From contig CAVUCE010000006.1 of assembly GCA_963739985.1 (NCBI GenBank), positions 1 through 64,000 on the forward strand: a stretch of 64,000 nucleotides of DNA, given 5' to 3'. The notes under the pieces are model-generated. The model was not told the origin of the DNA. It saw only the letters and a program-made list of their open reading frames with translations, and ran no database searches. This document shows, piece by piece, positions 39,747-48,667 of this stretch; position 1 is the stretch's first letter, and each line of letters starts with the position of its first letter. A program made the position numbers and the translations under genes. The stretch is from CAVUCE01 sp963739985 (GTDB lineage: Bacteria; Bacteroidota; Ignavibacteria; Ignavibacteriales; Ignavibacteriaceae).

Positions 39747-39823
39747 GCGCCCATAGTTCAACTGGATAGAACGTTGGATTCCGGTTCCAAAGGTTGAAGG
39801 TTCAAGTCCTTCTGGGCGCACCA
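39747..39823 (+). tRNA. tRNA-Arg (CCG anticodon), CCA encoded
   Basis: Acceptor arms GCGCCCA and TGGGCGC, anticodon stem TTGGA/TCCAA with loop TTCCGGT (anticodon CCG, arginine), and T loop TTCAAGT. Discriminator A is followed by an encoded CCA, unlike the two spacer tRNAs. It stands alone, which makes it a possible integration site, but no integrase or duplicated 3' end is near. Confidence 0.97.
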
Positions 39824-39952
39824 AATCAAAAAAGCTTAGTTTTTAAATATTTATACATCTTTTCTAATTCCTATACGAAAAAAAAATCATGATGTGACTT
39901 TATACGTTTTTTTTGTGAATAATTTTTTTTAATGTAGAATCCAATTAGTTAT

Positions 39953-40100
39953 TTACTTACTCATGTTACGCAAATAAATGTTTTGGTCATATTGAATCCG
40001 GCAGTCGCCGGATGAAATATCTCTTAAATTTGCAAAAATCACTACTTTGAGATTCTTCATTTCATTCAGAATGACCTTTTTGCGTAACATGAATTACTTA
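39953..40100. repeat. MITE-like palindromic element with 14-base terminal inverted repeats
   Basis: Perfect 14-base ends TCATGTTACGCAAA (39961-39974) and TTTGCGTAACATGA (40079-40092) bound a 132-base imperfect palindrome. Inside, GGTCATATTGAAT faces ATTCAGAATGACC, and a perfect hairpin ATCCGGC-AGTC-GCCGGAT sits at 39996-40013. TTACTTA occurs on both outer sides (39953-39959 and 40094-40100) and may be a target duplication. There is no coding capacity. The rest of the gap 39824-40277 shows nothing else. Confidence 0.7.
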
Positions 40101-40277
40101 ATAAACAGCTATACTAATCTATCTGGAGTTAAAATTTCGGTCACTTAAATTTCAAAATTACCCAAAGTTAGTTTTATTTAATTGACCATTGTTCTATTAT
40201 GTGTTAAATTTAAAGTTTAAACTAACTAAGATTGAGTTAATCATAATTTTTAGTAGATCATTTTTAAGGGAATCTTT

Positions 40278-40964
40278 ATGCTCACCAAGAAGAAAAAACT
40301 ATCCAGAAAAGAAATGAAAGAAGACAAGCTGATTTCTTTCTATTATAAAGCTTACGGATACTTCGAAGAAAACAGATCCAAAGTTTTTACTTATATAGCT
40401 GCTGTTGTTGTTGTTATCGGCTTAGCAGCTTTTTACGTAAACCATAGAATACAAAATAATAAAGCGGCAGGTGTTGAATTAGCTAAGGTTATGGACCTTT
40501 ATGATAACGGTTCATATTTGGAAGCTATCGAAGGAAAACAAGGGACTGAACTTGTCGGTTTAAAGAAAATTGTTCAAGATTACGGCAGTACCGAAAACGG
40601 TGAGTATGCAAAAGTTTATTTAGCTAACTCTTATAATAGATTAGGAAAATTTGACGAAGCATTAAAATATTACGAAGATTATTCGGGAAGTAACAAATTG
40701 TTCCGGGCAGCCGCTTTAGCCGGTGAAGCAGGATATTATGCCGATAAAAAAGATTATGAAAAAGCTGCCGATTTATATGTTAAGGCATCAAAAGTTTCTG
40801 AACATAATGTACAGAATTCTGAATATTTGTTAAATGCCGGTGTCAATTATTTATCTGCTGATAAAAACGAAATGGCAAAAGATATTTTTTCAAAGATTAA
40901 AAAAGATTACGGTAATTCGCCCGAAGCTAGAAATATTAATCAATATCTAGTAGCATTAAATTGA
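40278..40964 (+). CDS. Membrane-anchored TPR protein (YfgM-like topology)
   Basis: A 228-residue protein with a basic cytoplasmic N-terminus, one membrane helix (about 40-58, YIAAVVVVIGLAAFYV) and an exported TPR region (AKVYLANSYNRLGKFDEALKYY, AGEAGYYADKKDYEKAADLYV, LNAGVNYLSADKNEMAKDIF). The single-anchor plus TPR plan resembles YfgM and similar periplasmic assembly factors. The ribosome site AAGGGA precedes ATG. The FG-GAP gene starts 49 bases downstream. Confidence 0.75.
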   Translation: MLTKKKKLSRKEMKEDKLISFYYKAYGYFEENRSKVFTYIAAVVVVIGLAAFYVNHRIQNNKAAGVELAKVMDLYDNGSYLEAIEGKQGTELVGLKKIVQDYGSTENGEYAKVYLANSYNRLGKFDEALKYYEDYSGSNKLFRAAALAGEAGYYADKKDYEKAADLYVKASKVSEHNVQNSEYLLNAGVNYLSADKNEMAKDIFSKIKKDYGNSPEARNINQYLVALN

Positions 40965-41013
40965 AAGTTTGAAGGGGAACTAACAACGATCACTAAATAA
41001 TGAGGAGCCTGTT

Positions 41014-42867
41014 ATGAAGAAAATTCTATTATGTATTTCTCTTTTACTTAGCTTGAGTATTGTAGTTAATGCTCAGGTTACTCTAAAAGCTAAAATGTCT
41101 AAAACTGTTAATGACACTTCACTTTACACAGATGTTGGGTCTGCAGCCAGAGGTGCTTGGGTTGCAAACGATATTGATGGGGATGGAAGACCTGAATTAA
41201 TTATGACTGATTACAGCGGTGGTGGACGAGTTCATGTTTTTGAATCTGTTGGTTCTGATTCAGTTGAATTAGTTTGGTCATCACCTGAACAAGATGCCGC
41301 AATTGGCGGCGGAGATTCACCACGTTGTGTAAGAGTTGGTGACCTTGATGGAGATGGTAGGCAAGAAATATTTTTCCCAACTCACAACGGTATTTACGTT
41401 TACGAATGGGATGGTGTAAAGGGTAGTGGAAATTTTGGTACACAACCATCTCAGATAATCAATGATGTTTCATGTCCTGGGTTAAATAGTGCCGGTGCAA
41501 ATAGAATTGAAGCAATGTGGGTTGGCGATTTATACGGAAATGGTCAGCAAGAACTAGTAACTGTTTGGAATAACAACTCAGCACCCGACAGACTATATCT
41601 TGTAGTTATTAGTGCTTCAGGTAATTATAATACCGATGATAGTGGATTTTCATCATTTGAATTAGATTATAAACTTCCATTCAATGCAAAATTGGGCGGC
41701 GGTCAACCAATTCAAGCTTTTGTCGGACAGTTCGATGGTACTGGTAATAAAGATATAATTGTTCATACATGGAATCATTTAAATGTATTTCCTGTAAGAG
41801 TAACCGGTGTTAAGACCTTTGCACTTCCTGATACTAATCAGGCTTCTGGTGCTTATTTGAACTTGATGGATGTTGATGGAGTTGCCTTGTTGGGCGGTAC
41901 TTCTACAGATATTGATAATGATGGTGTTGATGAAGTTTATTTACCGGTTTATTTTACAAGTTCATCTGCAGATCCACATAACGGTCAAATTTATATCGTT
42001 AGTTACCCTAAAAATGGAGATTTATCAAAAATTGATTCATCTAACGGTGCCTTAATTTCTAATTCTCCATCTACGGAACTTGCTGGTAATTCCGGATTTG
42101 CCTCTGTATTATTTGGCGGAGATTGGGCAGATATGAATAATGATGGTAAAAAGGAACTTTATTTTGGTTCTTCATATCCTGCAGATGTAATTGAACTTGA
42201 TTATAAAGGCGGCGATAAAATGAAAATGGAGAACTGGAAATCTTCTATCCTCTATTCAGGTGAGTCACATATATATTCCGCGATTGCTTATCGAGACTCA
42301 ATGGGAGTTATGGATACTATAAGAACAGCTAATAAACCTTTTGTTTCAAAAGTTTTTGCTGAAAACATGGACTTTAATAATGATGGTAAACCCGATATCT
42401 TAGCTCCTTATCAAGGACTTACTGATAGTATTAGTTTGTCATGGAAACATTATGATGGTTCACAAAGTAAATTTATTGAAGATTCCACAAGAAAAATCCC
42501 CAATCCAAATATTTGGTATGGTAGAATTCTTGAACAAAGCGGAGCAACAGGAATAAAATCTCAAGAGCTAACTTTTGTAACCCCGGAAAATTATAAACTT
42601 GAACAAAATTATCCAAATCCGTTTAATCCGAGTACTACAATTAATTTCTTCTTGCCAATAAGTAAGAACATTAGTTTCAAAGTATATGATATAAACGGCA
42701 GCGAAGTTAAAACGCTTATAGATAACCAGGATTATGCGAAAGGTAATCATCATGTAGTTTGGGATGGTACCAATAACTCCGGAGCAAAGGTTGCAAGTGG
42801 TACTTACTTCTATCAATTGAAATTTGGAAATTTTACCAAAACAATGAAAATGATCTTGTTGAAGTAA
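41014..42867 (+). CDS. Secreted FG-GAP repeat protein with type IX sorting domain
   Basis: A 617-residue exported protein, signal peptide residues 1-20 (ending VNAQ). FG-GAP-type motifs include DIDGDGRPEL, DLDGDGRQEI, DIDNDGVDEV, DMNNDGKKEL and DFNNDGKPDI. The C-terminal 85 residues are a type A sorting domain with EQNYPNPFNPSTTINFFL, VYDINGSEVKTL, a segment typical of FlgD-like tails (VWDGTNNSGAKVASGTYFYQL) and KTMKMILLK. It therefore goes to the surface through type IX secretion. It is a paralogue in design of 10623-12236. Function unknown. GAGGAG precedes the start. Confidence 0.9.
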   Translation: MKKILLCISLLLSLSIVVNAQVTLKAKMSKTVNDTSLYTDVGSAARGAWVANDIDGDGRPELIMTDYSGGGRVHVFESVGSDSVELVWSSPEQDAAIGGGDSPRCVRVGDLDGDGRQEIFFPTHNGIYVYEWDGVKGSGNFGTQPSQIINDVSCPGLNSAGANRIEAMWVGDLYGNGQQELVTVWNNNSAPDRLYLVVISASGNYNTDDSGFSSFELDYKLPFNAKLGGGQPIQAFVGQFDGTGNKDIIVHTWNHLNVFPVRVTGVKTFALPDTNQASGAYLNLMDVDGVALLGGTSTDIDNDGVDEVYLPVYFTSSSADPHNGQIYIVSYPKNGDLSKIDSSNGALISNSPSTELAGNSGFASVLFGGDWADMNNDGKKELYFGSSYPADVIELDYKGGDKMKMENWKSSILYSGESHIYSAIAYRDSMGVMDTIRTANKPFVSKVFAENMDFNNDGKPDILAPYQGLTDSISLSWKHYDGSQSKFIEDSTRKIPNPNIWYGRILEQSGATGIKSQELTFVTPENYKLEQNYPNPFNPSTTINFFLPISKNISFKVYDINGSEVKTLIDNQDYAKGNHHVVWDGTNNSGAKVASGTYFYQLKFGNFTKTMKMILLK

Positions 42868-42890
42868 TTTTTCTAAAATAATTATTTCAA

Positions 42891-42921
42891 AAAGCCGTGG
42901 CGAAATATCCGCGGCTTTTTT
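42891..42921 (+). terminator. Intrinsic terminator after the FG-GAP gene
   Basis: Arms AAAGCCGTGG and CCGCGGCTTT (one G-U) around an 8-base loop, followed by six T. Confidence 0.9.
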
Positions 42922-43166
42922 GTTTTAAATTGTTATTTAGGGTAAACATTTTTATAGGGTCAATTTTTTACTTTGTAAAACTAAAATAAGCATAATCAAA
43001 ATCACATCATTTTTGCTCGTTTTTTAATAAAAAATTAGATAAATTAGCTAAAAATGGTAAAAAAATGCTCAAATCCATTTAATCATTTTCAACTAATTTC
43101 TTGACTTTCAAGCCCTAAAGCTCTATTTTTTTGTTCTATTTTTATTAACAATATATATTGGGTCTT

Positions 43167-43730
43167 ATGGCAGATACTTCTGATTTTAGAAACGGCTTAA
43201 TAATTAAATTTAAAAATGACCTTTACACAATTACTGAATTCCAGCATGTAAAACCTGGTAAAGGCGGTGCTTTTGTAAGAAGTACACTTAAAAATTTAAG
43301 AACCGGTAAAGTTTTAGATAATACTTTTCGTTCGGGAGAAAGTGTTGAAGTAGTTAGAGTTGAAAGAAAGAAATATCAATATCTATATCGCGACGCTGAT
43401 TTTTTGGTTTGTATGGATAACGAAACGTTTGAACAAATAAATGTTGCTGTAGATTATTTTGGTGATTCGGTTGGATATTTAAAGGAAAGTGAAGAAGTCG
43501 AAATTCTTTCTAATGGCGATGAAATTATTAATGTTGAAATACCTATATTCGTAAATCTTAAAGTTGTTGAAACTGAGCCTGGATTTAGAGGCGACACGGC
43601 AACCGGGGCGGTTAAACCTGCAAAACTTGAAACTGGCGCAACCATTAACGTTCCGCTTTTTATTGATGTAGACGATGTTCTTAAAGTTGATACCAGAATT
43701 GGTGGATACGTAGAACGAGTAAAATCTTAA
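43167..43730 (+). CDS. efp: Translation elongation factor P
   Basis: Helps the ribosome make consecutive Pro-Pro bonds. The 187-residue protein has the three-domain EF-P form: MADTSDFRNGLIIKF, the loop VKPGKGGAF with Lys32 at the modification site, domain II FLVCMDNETFEQI and the signature GDTATGAVKPAKLETGATINVPLF with IDVDDVLKVDTRIGGYVERV. I prefer the ATG at 43167, giving the usual N-terminus; an in-frame TTG lies nine bases upstream. It is followed by accB (15 bases), an arrangement common in bacteria. The 299 bases upstream hold only the terminator. Confidence 0.97.
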   Translation: MADTSDFRNGLIIKFKNDLYTITEFQHVKPGKGGAFVRSTLKNLRTGKVLDNTFRSGESVEVVRVERKKYQYLYRDADFLVCMDNETFEQINVAVDYFGDSVGYLKESEEVEILSNGDEIINVEIPIFVNLKVVETEPGFRGDTATGAVKPAKLETGATINVPLFIDVDDVLKVDTRIGGYVERVKS

Positions 43731-43745
43731 ATTTAGGATGGTTAA

Positions 43746-44222
43746 ATGGATTTAAATCTTATTAAGAAACTTGTAAAAATTGTTGATACAAGTGAAGTGA
43801 CTGACCTCGAAATTGAGGAAGACGGATTAAAAGTAAAAATTGCTAAAAAAGTTAGGACTTACAAAACCGAAGGACAATCCGCTGTTGTATTAAGCCAGCC
43901 AAGTGATCCTGTTCAAACAGCTAATCAAACACAGTCTTCGTCTGAAAATGAAAAAACAGTTAAAGCAGAGTCAGCTAATATTCATGAAATTAAATCTCCG
44001 ATAGTAGGGACATTTTATAGATCTCCTGCTCCCGATGCTGACGCTTATGTTCAAGTAGGCGACACCATATCGCCGGGAAGCGTTCTTTGCATTATAGAAG
44101 CAATGAAACTAATGAACGAAATAGAATCTGATGTGAGCGGTAAAATTGTTAAAGCTCTTGTTGAAAACGGAAAACCCGTAGAATATAACCAACCGCTGTT
44201 TTTAATTGATACGACAGGCTAA
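43746..44222 (+). CDS. accB: Biotin carboxyl carrier protein of acetyl-CoA carboxylase
   Basis: A 158-residue protein. The N-terminal segment (IKKLVKIVDTSEVTDLEIEEDG) is typical of AccB, followed by a flexible Gln/Ser/Thr linker (about 50-80) and the biotinyl domain with IEAMKLMNE, where Lys121 carries biotin. It supplies carboxybiotin for the first step of fatty-acid synthesis. It sits between efp and accC, with 27 bases to accC. Confidence 0.97.
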   Translation: MDLNLIKKLVKIVDTSEVTDLEIEEDGLKVKIAKKVRTYKTEGQSAVVLSQPSDPVQTANQTQSSSENEKTVKAESANIHEIKSPIVGTFYRSPAPDADAYVQVGDTISPGSVLCIIEAMKLMNEIESDVSGKIVKALVENGKPVEYNQPLFLIDTTG

Positions 44223-44249
44223 TTCTTATTTATAGAAGTTGAGGAGATA

Positions 44250-45587
44250 TTGTTTAATAAGATATTAATCGCTAATAGAGGCGAAATTGCGCTTAGAATT
44301 ATTCGTACTTGCAGAGAGTTAGGAATAAAAACAGTTGCTGTTTATTCTGAAGCAGATAAAGATTCACTTCATGTTACTTTTGCCGACGAAGCTGTTTGTA
44401 TTGGTCCATCCTTTAGCAAAGAAAGCTATTTAAAAATTCCTTCCTTAATTTCTGCGGCTCAAATTACCGGAGCGGATGCAATACATCCCGGTTATGGTTT
44501 TTTAGCTGAAAATGCAAGCTTTTCTGAGATATGTGCCGAATCGGATATTAAATTTATAGGTCCAAATCCGGAAATGATTTCTGCAATGGGAGATAAATCA
44601 TTTGCAAAAGATACTATGAGAAAAAACGGTGTTCCCGTTGTTCCCGGTAGCGATGGAGTTGTAAGTGACATAAAAGAAGGAATTGAAATTGCCGAAGGAA
44701 TTGGATTTCCGGTAATCATTAAAGCTTCTGCCGGAGGCGGTGGTAAGGGAATGCGCATTGTTTGGGAAAAGAAAGATTTTGAAAAAGCATTTCAAACAGC
44801 CCGTAACGAAGCAGGCGCAGCTTTCAGTAATGATGATGTATATATTGAAAAGTTTATAGAAAATCCCAGGCACGTTGAAATACAAGTTTTGGGCGACACG
44901 TTCGGAAATGTTTTTCATTATGGGGAGAGAGATTGTTCCGTACAGCGTCGACATCAAAAATTAATTGAGGAATCACCTTCACCGGCAATGACTCCGGATT
45001 TAAGAGAAAAGATGGGTAACGCAGCTATTCTTGGTTCTAAAGCTGTTAATTATGAAGGTGCCGGAACAATTGAATTTCTTTTAGATAAACATAGAAATTT
45101 CTACTTCATGGAAATGAACACTAGAATCCAGGTCGAGCATCCAGTTACCGAGTGGGTTTATGGTGTTGATCTTGTTCGTCAGCAAATATTAGTGGCTGCA
45201 GGTAAAAAAGTAGAAACATTGCCTAAGAAGCCGGTTGGGCACGCAATGGAATTTAGAATTAATGCTGAAGATCCCGAATTTAATTTCAGGCCTTCTCCCG
45301 GTAAAATTCATTCCGTTCATTTCCCGGGCGGTTTTGGTGTAAGAGTAGATTCGCATATTTATGGTTCTTATTCAATTCCACCTTTCTATGATTCTTTAAT
45401 TGCCAAACTGGTTGTCTGGGGAGAAAATAGGGAACACGCTATTGCCAGAGGTAGAAGGGCGCTGGAAGAATTTGTAGTTGAAGGAATAAAAACAACAATT
45501 CCATTTCACTTAAAAGTTTTAGAAGATGAACGTTTTGTTAGCGGAAATTTTGATACAGGGTTTTTGGATAAATTTGTCTTTAAATAA
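44250..45587 (+). CDS. accC: Biotin carboxylase subunit of acetyl-CoA carboxylase
   Basis: A 445-residue ATP-grasp enzyme that carboxylates biotin on AccB. Motifs: KILIANRGEIALRIIRTCRELGI at the N-terminus (split here only by my quoting limits), the glycine-rich ATP loop ASAGGGGKGMRI, HYGERDCSVQRRHQKL, and the catalytic region EMNTRIQVEHPVTE. It starts with TTG at 44250, preceded by GAGGAG seven bases earlier; no ATG fits. Co-transcription with efp and accB is likely. Confidence 0.97.
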   Translation: MFNKILIANRGEIALRIIRTCRELGIKTVAVYSEADKDSLHVTFADEAVCIGPSFSKESYLKIPSLISAAQITGADAIHPGYGFLAENASFSEICAESDIKFIGPNPEMISAMGDKSFAKDTMRKNGVPVVPGSDGVVSDIKEGIEIAEGIGFPVIIKASAGGGGKGMRIVWEKKDFEKAFQTARNEAGAAFSNDDVYIEKFIENPRHVEIQVLGDTFGNVFHYGERDCSVQRRHQKLIEESPSPAMTPDLREKMGNAAILGSKAVNYEGAGTIEFLLDKHRNFYFMEMNTRIQVEHPVTEWVYGVDLVRQQILVAAGKKVETLPKKPVGHAMEFRINAEDPEFNFRPSPGKIHSVHFPGGFGVRVDSHIYGSYSIPPFYDSLIAKLVVWGENREHAIARGRRALEEFVVEGIKTTIPFHLKVLEDERFVSGNFDTGFLDKFVFK

Positions 45588-45661
45588 AAATTAAAATTAT
45601 TTTTTATGTTGTGTCCTATCAAAAAATAGGATGTTTCACTTAATTATTTCTTGAGGTTAAA

Positions 45662-46042
45662 ATGAACTTCCCGGCAAATTTGAAATACACAAAAGATCAT
45701 GAATGGATTCAGTTAGAAGGAAATGTTGGAACTATTGGCATTACGGAATTTGCACAAGGCGAACTTGGTGATGTTGTTTTTGTTGATATCGATCCCAATT
45801 TAAGTGAATTAAAAAAAGGGGAATCATTCGGTACAATTGAAGCAGTTAAAACTGTAAGTGACCTTTATGCACCGTGTAACGCTAAAGTTGTTGAATTAAA
45901 TACGGAATTATCCGATTCTCCGGAATTAGTAAATTCAGATCCATACGGAAAAGGATGGATGGTTAAGGTTGAAATTAGCGATCTTAACGACTTGAATGAT
46001 TTACTGGACAGCGAAGCTTATAAAGAATTAGTTGGACAATAA
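45662..46042 (+). CDS. gcvH: Glycine cleavage system H protein
   Basis: A 126-residue lipoyl carrier that shuttles the aminomethyl group of glycine between the P, T and L proteins. Motifs: YTKDHEWI, GITEFAQGELGDVVFVDI, and the lipoyl site GTIEAVKTVSDLYAP with Lys63. No gcvP/gcvT lies nearby. The 74-base leader is too short for a glycine riboswitch. A terminator follows at 46137. Confidence 0.97.
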   Translation: MNFPANLKYTKDHEWIQLEGNVGTIGITEFAQGELGDVVFVDIDPNLSELKKGESFGTIEAVKTVSDLYAPCNAKVVELNTELSDSPELVNSDPYGKGWMVKVEISDLNDLNDLLDSEAYKELVGQ

Positions 46043-46136
46043 TACTGTTTATAGGGTAATTATTTGTGTTGATCCATATCAATACCTTTATTTGAACAAC
46101 GAATAATAATCGTAGAATCGGTAAATTAATTATGTG

Positions 46137-46172
46137 AAAACAAAATCCTTATTTAGGGTTTTGTTTTTGTTT
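46137..46172 (+). terminator. Intrinsic terminator after gcvH
   Basis: Arms AAAACAAAATCC and GGGTTTTGTTTT (one U-G pair) around TTATTTA, followed by TTGTTTT. Confidence 0.75.
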
Positions 46173-46214
46173 TAAATAGCAGAATTTAGAAACGAAGGAG
46201 TAACATTTTATAAG

Positions 46215-47756
46215 ATGAGTAAACAAGAAGTTATATTAATTATCGATTACGGTTCGCAATATACACAGTTAATTACAAGAAGAGTTAGAGAAAATCATGT
46301 ATATTCCGAAATTCATCCACATACAATTACGCTTGATGAAGTAAAAAAACTTGATCCTATCGGCATTATTTTATCTGGCGGACCAATGAGCGTTTACGAT
46401 GAAAATGCTCCGCAAGTTGACAAAAAAATCTTTGAGCTTGGTGTTCCTATTTTGGGAATTTGTTACGGCCTTCAATTGATCGCTAAAAATTTGGGCGGTA
46501 AAGTTGAATCCGCACAAGATAGAGAATACGGAAAAGCCGTTTTGAGAGTTGCATCAGATTCAAAGTTATTCGATGGAGTTGTAAGAAGCTCGATTGCATG
46601 GATGAGTCACGGTGATTATTTATCAAAAACACCTGCCGGATTTAGAATTACGGCTGAGTCAGATCATTCTCCTATTTGCGCAATCTCCAATGAAGAAAAA
46701 AATATTCACGGCGTTCAATTTCACCCGGAAGTAGTTCATACCGAAGAAGGTTTGAAAATAATTAACAACTTTTTGTATGATATATGTAAGTGCAAAGGTG
46801 ATTGGACACCGCAAAATTTTATTGAAGAAACAGTACAAAAAATTAAAGAAACTGCCGGGGATTCTAAAGCTATTTGTGCTCTTAGCGGTGGAGTCGATTC
46901 TACTGTTGCCGCAGTGTTGGTGAAAAAAGCGATAGGTGATAATCTCATTTGTATTCATATCGATACCGGTTTAATGAGGCAAAATGAGAGTGAAAAAATC
47001 GGCAAGTTATTCGATGAAAAATTAAATCTACACCATGTTCATGTGGATGCTTCGCAAAAATTCTTGAGCCGTCTTGTTGGTGTTGTTGATCCGGAGAAAA
47101 AAAGAAAAATTATCGGGAATACTTTTATTGAAGTATTTGAAGAAGAAGCTAAAAAATATGGTGATGCGAAATTTTTGGTTCAGGGCACTTTATATCCCGA
47201 TGTTATCGAATCCGTTGCAGTAAAAGGTTCATCTTCTACAATAAAGTCTCATCATAATGTTGGAGGATTGCCGGAAAAGATGAATTTAAAGCTCATCGAA
47301 CCATTTAGAGAGTTGTTTAAAGATGAAGTTAGAAGCGTTGGCAGGGAGTTAAATATTCCTGAAGAATTTATAGAAAGACATCCTTTCCCGGGACCCGGAT
47401 TAGCAGTAAGAGTAATTGGTGAAGTAAATAAAGAGAAACTTGACATTTTAAGAGAAGCTGACGATATTTTTATTAACGAGATAAAAAAAGCTGTTATTTA
47501 TAACAAAATTTGGCAGGCTTTCACCGTATTACTTCCGGTACAATCCGTTGGTGTTATGGGTGATTCCAGAACATATGAAAATGTATTAGCTTTACGCGCC
47601 GTTACTTCTGTAGATGGGATGACTGCCGATTGGTATAGATTTGATCATGAGTTTTTGGCAAATATTTCAAACAAAATTATAAACAAAGTGCGCGGGGTAA
47701 ATAGAGTTGTTTATGATATTAGTTCGAAACCGCCTGCAACAATTGAGTGGGAATAA
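46215..47756 (+). CDS. guaA: GMP synthase (glutamine-hydrolysing)
   Basis: Converts XMP to GMP with glutamine and ATP. The 513-residue protein has a class I glutamine amidotransferase domain (GICYGLQ with Cys83; His and Glu in VQFHPEVVHT), the ATP pyrophosphatase P-loop ALSGGVDSTVAAVL (about residue 222) and the dimerisation domain with RHPFPGPGLAVRVIGEV and the end KPPATIEWE. Its TAA overlaps the next start in TAATG, so the TPR gene is translationally coupled. Confidence 0.98.
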   Translation: MSKQEVILIIDYGSQYTQLITRRVRENHVYSEIHPHTITLDEVKKLDPIGIILSGGPMSVYDENAPQVDKKIFELGVPILGICYGLQLIAKNLGGKVESAQDREYGKAVLRVASDSKLFDGVVRSSIAWMSHGDYLSKTPAGFRITAESDHSPICAISNEEKNIHGVQFHPEVVHTEEGLKIINNFLYDICKCKGDWTPQNFIEETVQKIKETAGDSKAICALSGGVDSTVAAVLVKKAIGDNLICIHIDTGLMRQNESEKIGKLFDEKLNLHHVHVDASQKFLSRLVGVVDPEKKRKIIGNTFIEVFEEEAKKYGDAKFLVQGTLYPDVIESVAVKGSSSTIKSHHNVGGLPEKMNLKLIEPFRELFKDEVRSVGRELNIPEEFIERHPFPGPGLAVRVIGEVNKEKLDILREADDIFINEIKKAVIYNKIWQAFTVLLPVQSVGVMGDSRTYENVLALRAVTSVDGMTADWYRFDHEFLANISNKIINKVRGVNRVVYDISSKPPATIEWE

Positions 47757-48667
47757 TGTTAGATATTGATCTTCAAATTGAACACAAAATAAAAAAAGCC
47801 CGCGATTATGAGAGTCAGGGTAAACTTTTACATGCTGTTCAGATTTACATTTCTATTTTAAATGAAAATCCCGATAGCTCAGATGCGCTTATCGGGATTG
47901 CCAATAATTATGAAATCCTCGGTAATATTGAACCCGCGGTCGAATTATTGTCTTCTTATCTCGAAGGCCATAACGAAGATATTGATGTAAGATTATTTTT
48001 AGGACAATTCTTATTAAGGAATACAAGATGGGAAAACGCTATTGAGGTTTTGAGTTACATCTTGCCTGAAGAAGAACCAATTGTCGCATTTTTTATCGGT
48101 TACTCCCACTTTATGCTTGATGAGTTTGAATTAGCCAAAATAAATTTTAATAATTTTGTATCGCTTGGTGAAGAAAGTGAGCTCTTACACGAGGCAAATA
48201 TTTATCTTGCTAAGATTGAGCTAAAACTTAAGAATTATGAAAATGCACTTTTATTTGCTAAAAAAGCAGATGCGATGTACTCGAATTTTTGGGAACTTAA
48301 TCTGATATACGCAGAAACATATTATAACCTTGGAATGTATGAACACGCTGTAACAAAAGCAGAAAAATCAATTCAATTAAATCCTAACGAACCGGCTCCT
48401 TACCAGTGGGCGGGAAAGATTTATCTAAAACTAGGGCAATACGGGAAAGCTGAAAAACAATTACTAAAATATGTTGAATCAATCGACAATGCTTCATCGG
48501 ATATTTATACAAAACTTGCCGATGCATGTTTAAAGTTAAAAAAGACAAAAGATGCTTTAGCTTACTACGATATCGCTCTTAAACTGGATCCGGAAAACAA
48601 TTTTGCTAAGGAAGGCAAAAAAAGCGCTTCCTCAATTCTAAATAATAATGTGGTAAATGATGCATAA
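47756..48667 (+). CDS. TPR-repeat protein
   Basis: A 303-residue soluble protein with no signal peptide, built of about seven TPR-like helix pairs (for example LHAVQIYISILNENPDSSDALIGIANNYE and KLADACLKLKKTKDALAYYDIALKLDPENNFA). I chose the ATG at 47756, which shares its A with the guaA stop; an in-frame GTG at 47747 is less likely. It is a protein-interaction scaffold of unknown partner. The next gene overlaps its end by 11 bases, so the three form one unit. Confidence 0.75.
   Translation: MLDIDLQIEHKIKKARDYESQGKLLHAVQIYISILNENPDSSDALIGIANNYEILGNIEPAVELLSSYLEGHNEDIDVRLFLGQFLLRNTRWENAIEVLSYILPEEEPIVAFFIGYSHFMLDEFELAKINFNNFVSLGEESELLHEANIYLAKIELKLKNYENALLFAKKADAMYSNFWELNLIYAETYYNLGMYEHAVTKAEKSIQLNPNEPAPYQWAGKIYLKLGQYGKAEKQLLKYVESIDNASSDIYTKLADACLKLKKTKDALAYYDIALKLDPENNFAKEGKKSASSILNNNVVNDA

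Noticed and set aside
39747..40100. Integrative element at the tRNA-Arg gene
   Set aside because: No integrase, no repeated tRNA 3' end and no accessory cargo were found nearby; only the small palindromic element is present.
45588..45661. Glycine riboswitch ahead of gcvH
   Set aside because: The gap is only 74 bases and shows no tandem aptamer core; only a weak 6-base hairpin TCCTAT/ATAGGA is present.
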